A stretch of 64,000 bases of DNA from Kingdonia uniflora (lineage: Eukaryota > Streptophyta > Magnoliopsida > Ranunculales > Circaeasteraceae): positions 2,294,001-2,358,000 of the forward strand of contig JACGCM010002082.1 of the NCBI GenBank assembly GCA_014058105.1, in the 5' to 3' direction. A program made the translations under genes and the position numbers. The notes beneath the pieces are model-generated. The model ran no database searches. It worked only from the letters and a program-made list of their open reading frames with translations, and was not told the origin of the DNA. This document shows, in pieces, positions 55,849-64,000 of this stretch; within the stretch, counting starts at the first letter, position 1, and every line of letters starts with the position of its first letter.

Positions 55849-56890
55849 CTACTTACTTGGTAACTGACCCTTCTTTCCAACTCGGAATGAATCAATAACA
55901 CCCCATCTTGTAGTATTAACCTTTCGCTCTATAATACCATCCTCCGGCAACAGATCTTCTCTTTCCATCCATAAGTCATCAATTGACAGTAGGTGAGTAT
56001 CGATTGCAGAGTCTTCATCCAAAAGAGATGGCTCAAACAACTTTAAATGCTCGACATTAATCACCGAATACATCTTCATGAAAGGTGGCAAATCGAACTG
56101 GAAAATATTGTCACTAATCTTCTTGAGTACCAAAAACGGACCATAACGGATAGGTTTGAGCTTCTTACCTTCCCCCTTAAGCCGTTCCTTACCCAAATGC
56201 AACCAAACGAGATCGTCCTCAAGAAAAGTATACTTAACCCTATGCTTGTCGTGGCGAGCCTTATACTTTGCTTGAGTCTTCTTCAACTGAGCTTCAGCCA
56301 CCTTATGAACCTTGTTGATCTTCTCAATGAATCGCTGAGCTTTAACCTGCGCCTCTTCCTCCTTCCCTAACACCGTCTTCTCACCAAGATTAAATGCCAA
56401 ATCAAAAGGGCTTTGCGGCAAGTACCCCAAACAAACTTCAAAAGGAGACTTCAACGTGGAACCATGAATCGCCTGGTTGAACGCAAACTGAAGATACGGT
56501 AAACTCTCATCCCAAGTTTTAGGATGCTTAGAATGGAATCCCCGTAATAAATGTACCAAAGTGCGATTAACGACTTCTGTTTGCCCGTCTGTTTGTGGAA
56601 GAAAAGCGGTACTTCTCTTCAACTTAGTGTTTATCATCCCCCATAACGATCTCCAGAAATGCCTTAAAAAACACTATCTCTATCATAAATAATAGAAGAA
56701 GGAAGTCCGAAATACCTTCAGACGTCTCTGAAAAACAATCGCGCTGCTCCTTCCCCTGTGACCGTCTTCTGGCATAGAATAAGAACAATCATCTTGCTGA
56801 ATCGATCTACCACCACAAACAAATAGTCATTCCTACACCTGGTCATGGGCAAACCACCCATAAAATCTATCAAAATACTCTCCCAAGGTC
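55849..56890 (-). pseudogene. Chromovirus-type integrase with worn chromodomain-like tail
   Basis: Frame 56637-55849 reads AFLPQTDGQTEVVNRTLVHLLR with the catalytic Glu, AFNQAIHGSTLKSPFEVCLG, KVHKVAEAQLKKTQAKYKARHD, LVWLHLGKERL, RYGPFLVLKKISDNIFQFDLP and SVINVEHLKLFEP, the standard integrase C-terminal part. The last 35 residues (DGIIERKVNTTRWGVIDSF) resemble a chromodomain tail. The catalytic core upstream (56640-56890, including the FDRFSKM-like region) is in other frames with stops. Confidence 0.82.
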
Positions 56891-58380
56891 AACTAGGAAC
56901 TCGCAATGGTAAGTACAGTCCTATTTTCCTATTGGAAGGTTTCGTTGTGTTGCATAACACGCAACCACGAACTATACGAGCAACATCCATCTGCATCTTC
57001 GTCCAATAGACATAATGCCGCAAATTCAAAAGTGTCTTCTCAACCCCGAAATGACCTGCCACCCGGGAACAATATGCCTATCGAATCCACTGCAAACGGT
57101 TTTTACCCTCAGGAATACACAGTAGACTGCCCCTGTAAATTAAACCATTCTTCAGAACATACTCGTACGTCTTACCCTGCAGAAACTTCTCGTGAATCAC
57201 ACTGAACTTTTTGTCGTCGTCATACCCTGAAACGTACTCAGAAGGAACAATCGGCTGGATCTGCATAGCTACCAACAAAGCGGAAATAGTTGGTAATGGG
57301 GGTCGAGATAACATATCAACCATCTTGTTGTCAACTCCTTTCTTATACTTGATCAATAAGGTAAACTACTGAAGGTACGACATCCACTTCATATGGCGAG
57401 CTTGTTGAAGCTTGGAATGCGTAGATAAGAACTGTAACGGTTTGTGATCGGAATGTACTACAACCTCCTTCCCCAATAAGTAACTCTGCCAATGTTTAAC
57501 TGATTGATATAGTGCGTAGAACTCCTTATCGTAGGTAGGATAGTTGCGTACTGCTCCTGTAAACATCTTAGAATGGTAAGCACCATCCTGCAAAAAGGAT
57601 TGCCCCCAATACATAGTCCGGCACATCTGTCTCGACCTCAAAAAGCCGCTGCAAATTAGGCAATGCTAATACTGGTGCATCCGTAATCTTCCGCTTTAGT
57701 AACATAAAAGTCTTCTCATGGTGCTCTTTCCACACAAACTGTACCCCGGTCTTCATCAAAGAATGCAAGGGTACGGCAATTTGTGAAAAATGCTGAATAA
57801 ATTTATGTAAGTACTGGCAAGAACCCATAAAACTCCTCACTTTCGTCACTGTGAGGGGTCGAGCCCAATTAGTAATGACCGAGACCTTCTCTGGATCGAC
57901 CTTAAGCTCGCCGCCACCAACAATAAAACCCAAATAGACTAGCTCCCATTTCCCAAACTCCCACTTCCCGTTCAGAAAAAGCTGTTGTGATCGCAACATA
58001 CCCAACACTTTGCGTAAATGCCCAAGATGCTCCTCCCATGTATGACTATATATCAAGATATTATCCAAATATATAATTACAAAATCATCAATAAACGTAC
58101 GAAGTACCTTATTCATTAATCGCATAAATGTCGCTGGAGCATTCCATAACCCAAAAGACATCACTAACTACTCAAATAAGACCTGTTTTGTTTTGAACAC
58201 TGTCTTCCAAGTATCTTTCTCCCGGATCCGAACTTGATGGTAACCCGACTTAAGATCCAACTGAGTGAAAAACCGAGCCGTCTGAAACTCATTTAAAAGC
58301 TCGTCAATCCGTGAAAGCGGATAACGATTCTTCACCGTGATCTTGTTCAACGCTTGATAATCTACACACATCCCCTAAGG
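56891..58380 (-). pseudogene. Chromovirus-type RT and RNase H
   Basis: RT starts MCVDYQALNKITVKNRYPL at 58371; LDLKSGYHQVRIREKDTWKT follows to a stop at 58168. After it SFGLWNAPATFMRLMNKVLR, then IIYLDNILIYSHTWEEHL, where the catalytic box Y-L-D-D-I has become Y-L-D-N-I. Then LGFIVGGGELKVDPEKVSVI and RSFMGSCQYLHKFI. RNase H: VETDVPDYVLGAIL near 57600, then YPTYDKEFYALYQSVKHWQSYL (57460-57530) and VVHSDHKPLQFL. The start of the integrase, with the H2C2 region, lies at about 57000-57356. Stops and shifts throughout. Confidence 0.85.
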
Positions 58381-59110
58381 CCTATCCTTTTTCGGCACCA
58401 ATAACACCGGCGAACCACAAGGTGAGCAACTTGGATTTATAACTTCTTGCTCTAGGAGTTCATGTACCTGTTTCTTGATCTCATCAGATTCTATAACAAA
58501 AGTTCGATATAATCCAATATTGGGTAGTGGCTCATCATTCACCAATGTGATCTCATGCTACACATCCCTTTTGCGCGATATCCTTTCTATACCTAGAAAC
58601 ATGTCGTCATACTCCTTTTGCAACTCTCCCATATCGGTTTGATGCTTAGAAGACATTGCCAAAGTAGACAATACTGTAGCCGATGAACCCTCTTGAACCT
58701 ATCGCACCAACAGCAAAACAAATTTGCCGCTTACATTAACCAACCTCTTCGCTTGAGTTGCCGTTACCAAATTGCTGGTAGTGATATGTTCCTTGTACGA
58801 ATTAATATGAAACTCAGTCCCATCCTTCACCAAACGATACTTGCGAGTACGGATATAAAGGATTGCATCTTGGTCCCAAAGATAAGGGCTACCCAAGATG
58901 ACTTGACACACGTCCAACGGAACCACCTCACATGTCATTTCGTTAATAAACTTCTCAGTAATCGCAAACTTGAACGTACACTTCTTAGTGATCTTCAACT
59001 CCGCGTCTTTCTTAATTCAACCCAAACCATACGGCTTAGGATGAACCACAGTACCCAAACCCATCTTCTTCACCACCGCCTCAGAAATTAAAATTTTCTG
59101 ACTACCCGGA
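58381..59110 (-). pseudogene. Chromovirus-type protease region
   Basis: Frame 58998-58699 contains FINEMTCEVVPLDVCQVILG and SPYLWDQDAILYIRTRKYRL, the second half of the retropepsin domain (V-I-L-G-x-P-x-L). The D-S/T-G-A site would be at about 59090-59130, where the frame is disturbed (ILIDPGS-like on minus). The linker to RT at 58380-58690 includes KDVxHEITLVNDEPLPNIGLYRT-like residues with stops. Confidence 0.7.
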
Positions 59111-60110
59111 TCAATGATGGCCTCGACTAAGCTCTGCTTCACCTAAATGCTGACAAAGAAAATCCTGACTCATAGTTAGAGGTTGCTTGAACATTAGAGT
59201 AAGTTTAGGATTTGGCTTATCTAAATTCGGAAGATCTTCAATCGCTGTGGCTAGTGCACGTTTCTCTTTCTTACCCTTCTCTTCCTTCGGCTGAAGCTCT
59301 GGGTGGAGTTTCCAACATCTATCAGAATTGTGCCCATTAGCCTTGCAATGACTGCAGATAGTTCCCTTGAATGTAGACCCCTCTCCTTTGGACTCCCCTT
59401 TCTGATCAAACTTCCAATTAGCTTTGTACCCCGACTTGGTCTTGTCGTTTTTCTCGTCGCTCTTCAAGTATTTGCCTTCAATGACAATTACTTTAACGGT
59501 AGCGTCCTCAATATTTTATACCTTGAAGAGCTTCAACTCTCTTCTAATAAACTCCAACAAACCCCCCGTATACTTCATGAACACGTCGTACTTATCCATG
59601 TCAATATCCAAAACCAATGCTTGGTTATGAAATTCTGTAGTAAATTGTTGTATAGATTGCCCAAACCTTTGGCGCAAATTATGCCATTTATAACACCGCT
59701 CCTGTTCATACCCAATTGGATAGAATTGTTTCTTCACCAAAACCTTAAATTCCTTCCAACCCAGACTATCAACCTCATGTCGTTTCTGATAGGATTTCTA
59801 CCACGTTAGTGAGTGAACTGTAAATTTCAAAGTAGAGAAGAAAATCTTTTGAGCGTCGTAATAGTCATCAATGGAAAAATAGGTCTTCAACCTATCTAAC
59901 CAATTATCTAATTTCTCTGTATCGACGGAACCATAAAAAATTGGAATCTCAATTTTAAAGCCAATACGAAGATTTCGCATAATATTCATTGACTTACCAA
60001 AACCTGGGTTCTCCTTGACGGAATCGGCATCACTAGAATCCCTATCCATCCCTGTATTATCCTTGCCTTCATCCCCCTCTATTACCCCTTTTCTCCTCAA
60101 GCGGCCTCGT
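59111..60110 (-). pseudogene. Chromovirus-type gag
   Basis: Minus: 60100-59798 starts MRRKGVIEGDEGKDNTG and reaches IEIPIFYGSVDTEKLDNWLDRLKTYF, the gag core start. 59740-59516 continues with CYKWHNLRQRFGQSIQQFTTEF and KYTGGLLEFIRREL. 59467-59111 has a Lys/Gly-rich stretch, then CSHCKANGHNSDRC, a CCHC knuckle. Two stops split the frame. Confidence 0.82.
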
Positions 60111-60385
60111 TGATGAGAGAGGCCTCACCGTGTCGCCAAAGTCGAAACCTTCGTGAGGTTTGTGAGACGCAATTGGTTGACCAACTCCCCTATAGTAGAA
60201 GTTAGGTCAAAAACTGTTATTTCCAAATGTGTGGCCTCGTCCATCTCCAAATCGTCTTTCTTCTTCGAATTAGGTTTGTGATGAATCATCAACAGACTTA
60301 CTAGCTTCTCCTTCGTTTACTTGAGATGGTCACGTGTAAGGACCATAAACCACAATCAACCCCCTGAGAATCACAACTGGAAAAC
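60111..60385 (-). other. Chromovirus-type leader
   Basis: Short non-coding leader between primer-binding site and gag on minus. Confidence 0.6.
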
Positions 60386-60395
60386 TGATACCACT
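60386..60395 (-). promoter_or_regulatory. Primer-binding site, initiator-Met tRNA type
   Basis: Read on minus, the LTR end GGATTA is followed by AGTGGTATCAG, which fits the TGGTATCAGAGC-type site for tRNA-iMet but departs from it afterwards. Confidence 0.55.
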
Positions 60396-60912
60396 TAATC
60401 CACAATACGATTGAGAAGCTTTTAGTTAGTAGAGAAACACGAAAAACACCAATTGGATTTGGAAAATAGAGAATTTAATTACTAAAACAAGCATTTATAA
60501 TTACAATCTCTCAAACCCTAGGTATCTCTTAAAACTTTTTTCAGATCTAACATAACCTAGAAAATAACCTAAGTTTCCTTTATATAGTAGGGAACTCGAA
60601 AATCATAAAAGAATGGTTCTCGAGGCAAAAAAATGCCTGAAAATCAAAAACACCGCCAGAGTCGTTCGAACGACTTTACGACTAATTGGTCTAAAACCCT
60701 AGAAACTTGTTTGGTCGTTCAAACAAAATCCCAACTCGTTCGAACAAAAATATGGCTCTGGGCCAAAATTCCAGAGGACATGACAACTCGTTCGAACGAC
60801 ACTCAACTTCGTTTGAACAAAATATGGTTTTGGGCCAAAATTCCAGAGGACATGATAACTTGTTCGAATGACTATGACAAATCTTCAAATAACTCTAGAT
60901 CCTCCTGGATCA
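60396..60912 (-). repeat. 5' LTR of the chromovirus-type element
   Basis: 517 bases; similar to 55196-55733 with scattered changes and a 21-base shorter stretch. It contains the same TCGTTCGAAC repeats. Confidence 0.9.
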
Positions 60913-60917
60913 GAACA

Positions 60918-61255
60918 TCTTACATATACTTTGTAATGTCTTAATGATCATCAAACGGTCATATTATATGACCTATAAATAGGACCAGTGAATTACAGAT
61001 TAAAGACAGGCAATTCTACACAGAAGAATCGTTACTCTGAAATTCCACATACTCATGACACTCATTGTAATAAGTTAGCAATCTCAATAAGATCATCTTC
61101 TTTTTCTCAAAATCCTCAAGAGAGGTCGTGGTTTTTGACTTATTCAAAGGTTTTCAACACTAAATTATCTTGTTGATTATTATTTACTGTTCTTTAGCAT
61201 TCTAAACACATCTAGTATAAAGGTTAAGCCCGAATCTCGGAATTAGGCTATTACA
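60918..61255 (+). repeat. Tat-like 5' LTR, part 2 (right of the nested element)
   Basis: Continuation of the LTR from 55195: TCATCAAACGGTCATATTAT, a TATA-box-like TATAAATAGG at 60974-60983, and CAAGAGAGGTCG at about 61119. It ends CTATTACA at 61255. The TATA position fits the U3/R border. Confidence 0.8.
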
Positions 61256-61257
61256 TT

Positions 61258-61275
61258 TGGCACCGTCTATGGGAA
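61258..61275 (+). promoter_or_regulatory. Primer-binding site of the Tat-like element
   Basis: TGGCACCGTCTATGGGAA, two bases after the LTR; close to the TGGCGCCGTCTGTGGGAA site found in many Tat/Ogre-type elements. Confidence 0.72.
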
Positions 61276-61278
61276 CGA

Positions 61279-62990
61279 TGTTCTCAAACCCATTGTCTCA
61301 GAAATCGTTGATCATCCTCTTTTCAGAATGTTACCTCCATATTAGAACACGCTGATCGTTCGAGTAGGAGAGAAGCAGCACTAGCAGATCTGTAAGCCAC
61401 TTTAAATTTTGAAACAGAGAGACTTGCTGCTCCAACAGCTAGCGAGTGTACATAACCCGTTAAAGGTTCTACAGGGTCAGCAGGTCGCCGCCCAGACGAA
61501 CAATGGCGTGCAACCAGAAGCCTCAAGTACTTTCGTTCATGATAGAATATGACCTCTGCCAAAATGTAATAACATAGGAGGTACACCTCGATCTAACCAT
61601 TACCACAGGAAATTAATCCCATTCCGATCCTGGAGGTTCACCAAGAAGTACATAGCGGTCTTGCGGGAGTCAGGCAAGTTGAAAATTTATATTGAAGAGT
61701 TTGAATTCCAGCAAAAGAGCATCTAAGTGAAGGGAGTGGCGATTACAATCCTAGAGAAGGACGCGTCATACGCTCAGCCACTATAGCTCAACAAAATAGA
61801 CTCAGGAACATGTTAGCAGGCGAATCAAAGAACAACTCGAAGCTCAGACTTCGACTAAAGGAATCCACAACAGATTATAGAAGAGCCCGATCGCACAGGA
61901 GCTGTTGGATGGCGAGGTCCCCACTGGGTTCCATACTCCGAAGATCCGAATGTACAAAGGAACTGATCCAGTGGAACACGTCCAAGATTTCTGGGATGCA
62001 TTAGGCCTACATTCCACGTCTAACCACATTCTAAGCCGTGTCTTTCCTACCAGTTTATCAGCTGAACCCCTGCGATGGTTCCACACACTACCCGAAGGAT
62101 CCATCATGACTTTTGAATAGCTGCGAGAACAATTTGCTAAGAATTTTCTTGCACAACAGAGATAAAGAGGAGAATCTATACTTCATTTTTAGCCTTAAGC
62201 AGATGCCAGGTGTGAAGCTCGGGACATTCACTAAAAAGTTTTTGGAGTTAGCTCGAAAGGTAGATCGGCTCGTCCAGAAGATTACTATTTTAACTTTTAC
62301 CAATGCTTTATTGGTCGATAGAAGGGCGAAGGAGTATCTCGTCCTAAACAAGCCAACAACTCTAGATGACATGATCGAAAAAGTCAATAGGTATATTGAC
62401 CTAGAAAGAATGGTGTTTGATAGACAGAAACCTCAGAAGTTAACATTGACAGCTCAATATCAATCCAAGGGCCAAGATTTTAACCGTGCTGCTGATCGAG
62501 GAGACAGGAAACGGAAAAAGTCTAATGATGAACGACCTCGGAAGGGCAGTAACTTGCTAAAACCCTGTCTTCCCAAGATGAATATAACTATAGCCAACAT
62601 TTATCATATACTTCAGAAGGATAGATTTTTTTGAAATGCACAGTATCTCCAACCTATTTAGAACAAACCTTATTGCATTCACTACAAGGTTCGCCATCCC
62701 GAGACCGAACACTGTTTCGCCTTACAACGACTGTTGGAGTACATCTTTGCAGATAGACGAATGCATGAATACATTGTTGACGTTGAGAGTTACATTAACG
62801 GGAATTACAAACTTCTTACAGAAGCCGTACAAATCAAAGAACCGGCAGAAGAGAAACATTTATACCATATATTCCTCAGCCACTTCGTTGAGACTCAGAT
62901 CGTCAGCCAATCGAACAGAAGCAAAAGACGATGGGTCAGCCAATGTCACGACCTATCCATGAAAGATAATGAAGTTCGTTTACTTCCCGT
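61279..62990 (+). pseudogene. Tat-like gag
   Basis: A leader-proximal frame (61279 on) holds EHADRSSRREAALADL with stops. The gag core is clear at 61905-62120: PTGFHTPKIRMYKGTDPVEH, DFWDALGLHSTSNHIL, PLRWFHTLPEGSI. After a stop at 62119 and shift it continues 62165-62440: GVKLGTFTKKFLELARKV and RRAKEYLVLNKPTTLDDMI. The last part (PEVARLKEP-like, 62640-62990) is in yet other frames. Particle protein; not makeable from this copy. Confidence 0.8.
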
Positions 62991-63059
62991 ATCCAGCTCT
63001 CAGTGAACAGGAATTTCTTTCAACAACTGTGATGTTCGTCATATCAACTTTCCTCACCA

Positions 63060-63510
63060 TGATACTTTAGTGATTATGTTAAAAATGAGAAACATGATGC
63101 TTTACACGATGATGATAGATACTGGGAGTACTATTGAATTACTTTTTTAAAACATGATTAATCAGATGGGACTGGCCGACAAGGTACAGCCCAGTGACAT
63201 TAATATCTGTGGATTTAACGGATCTAAAGAAGAATGTGTAGGAAAGATTATACTTCCTATTAAGGTAGGACCCGTAACACTTGACGTTGTCTTTTATGTT
63301 ATCAATACAAAATCCCGTTATTTGGGGATAATGGGACGTTGTTGGTTACACAATATGCGAGCTATTCCATCAACCTATCATTTGGCGCTACAATTTGAAT
63401 GGAATGGTGGCATATATGAAATCAAAGGAAGTAAGAAGTTAGCTCAAGCATGTGAACATTTTGTTGTCATCGTTCCAGAGTCCTTAGAACCACAGCTCGT
63501 ATAGCAATTA
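63060..63510 (+). pseudogene. Tat-like aspartic protease
   Basis: MMLYTMMIDTGSTIELLF at about 63092-63147 is the retropepsin active site (D-T-G-S). A TAA follows at 63148. The rest (MINQMGLADKV, INICGFNGSKEECVGKIILP, YLGIMGRCWLHNMRAIPSTYH) is open to the TAG at 63502. Confidence 0.85.
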
Positions 63511-64000
63511 CTAAAAATGACAGGAAATATTACAGTGAACTCTACAGAAAACCATCTGCCAAGCACAGATATAACAGAGTACATCAAAATCAGTAGAGAC
63601 AAGCGAAGAACATATATTGGCACTTTTTTGCCAACGACAGAACGAGATGCTCTCATCCAATTCCTTAAAGATAATAGTTATATCTTCGCTTGGACCTTTC
63701 ACGAAATGTTGGATATTGATCCAAATCTGGCCTATCATAAACTCAATTTGAAAGATAAAGTCGAAGCTGTCAAGCAAAAACAGAGGGCATTAGCACCAAG
63801 ACTCCGGGAAGAAGTTAATAATGAAATCGACAAACTCATCGAAGAACGGAAAGATGATTGATTACACAGCAGCAGTAGCCGACATAATGCGCAGATTCAA
63901 GAGGATTACTACTGAACATTTACCGCGTAGAGAATATAGACATTCTGATTCTCTCGCTTATCTAGCACGAATCCTTGGCACAGATGCTCGTTACCTCAAG
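63511..64000 (+). pseudogene. Tat-like RT start joined to RNase H end (internal deletion)
   Basis: 63517-63852 gives the N-terminal lead of RT: FAWTFHEMLDIDPNLAYHKL, then QKQRALAPRLREEVNNEID and KLIEER. Instead of the RT palm, the next 140 bases (63855-64000) read YTAAVADIMRRFKRITTEHL and REYRHSDSLAYLARILGTD, which is the end of RNase H (H-I-P-R-x-x-N-x-x-A-D-A-L-A-x-L-A). So about 1.5-2 kb covering RT and most of RNase H is missing. The size is estimated from the family and not from this copy. Confidence 0.72.

Larger units (their letters stand above)
55196..60912 (-). mobile_element. Chromovirus-type Ty3/gypsy element, minus strand, nested in the Tat LTR
   Basis: LTRs 55196-55733 (3') and 60396-60912 (5'), minus orientation, starting TGATCCAGGAGGAT and ending GTGGATTA. 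Flanks GAGCA (55191-55195) and GAACA (60913-60917) are a 5-base duplication with one change. A primer-binding site AGTGGTATCAG lies next to the 5' LTR and a polypurine AAAGGGGGGAG next to the 3' LTR. Gag with CCHC knuckle, protease, RT, RNase H and integrase lie in order with many stops. The integrase end looks like a worn chromodomain. Confidence 0.9.
55000..64000 (+). mobile_element. Tat/Ogre-like Ty3/gypsy retrotransposon, runs off the right edge
   Basis: The LTR starts TGTAATAGC at 55000 and ends GCTATTACA at 61255, a 9-base terminal inversion; removing the chromovirus insertion and its duplication gives 534 bases, matching the 540-base LTR at 43477-44016. A primer-binding site follows, then gag, protease, the start of RT and the end of RNase H, all with stops. 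The element continues beyond the window. Confidence 0.82.

Overview
The window is plant nuclear DNA, most likely from a eudicot: AT-rich, genes with GT-AG introns, and dominated by plant transposon families (LINE-1 type, Athila-like, Tat/Ogre-like and chromodomain-type Ty3/gypsy, Ty1/copia, FAR1-type Mutator, PIF/Harbinger-like, Helitrons, MITEs). Species cannot be told from the sequence. Two host genes look intact: a PhzF-family isomerase-like gene (27308-40554, six exons) and an intronless xylanase-inhibitor/EDGP-type aspartic-protease-fold gene (41764-43077). The tail of an unrecognised gene lies at the left edge and a broken second copy of the PhzF gene lies at 50255-54808.

Layout. 1-493: gene tail and host DNA. 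494-3085: 5'-truncated LINE on the minus strand with 11-bp target duplications. 3122-22980: a 19.9-kb Mutator-like element (9-bp target duplication CTACATTGG) with a FAR1-type transposase gene on minus and a multi-exon plant-mobile-domain (PMD) plus OTU-like gene on plus; an Athila-like retrotransposon (4717-14965) sits inside the PMD gene. All introns and flanks of the Mutator element examined at five places carry dense arrays of a short TTGTCGA/TCGACAA motif. 23164-27152: a second, PIF/Harbinger-like element (TAA duplication) with its own decayed PMD gene, palindromic GCAGTTCTGAACTGC-type repeats near both ends and a 40-bp tandem array. 27308-40554: PhzF gene, whose fourth intron holds three abutting head-to-tail Helitrons (31191-40106). 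41764-43077: EDGP-like gene. 43477-44016: LTR of a Tat-like element on minus. 44017-47000: unclassified. 47005-50253: Ty1/copia fragment fused directly to the PhzF pseudogene (50255-54808). 54809-64000: Tat-like element whose 5' LTR is split by a chromovirus-type element (55196-60912, minus); the Tat coding region runs off the right edge.

Working together: the transposase gene of the Mutator element should act on its terminal inverted repeats; the PMD-OTU gene is a passenger or accessory gene. The strongest candidate for something not routinely described is the set of short-motif arrays confined to non-coding parts of two unrelated PMD-carrying DNA transposons. They resemble in layout the motif arrays recognised by VANDAL anti-silencing proteins, but no function can be shown from sequence alone.
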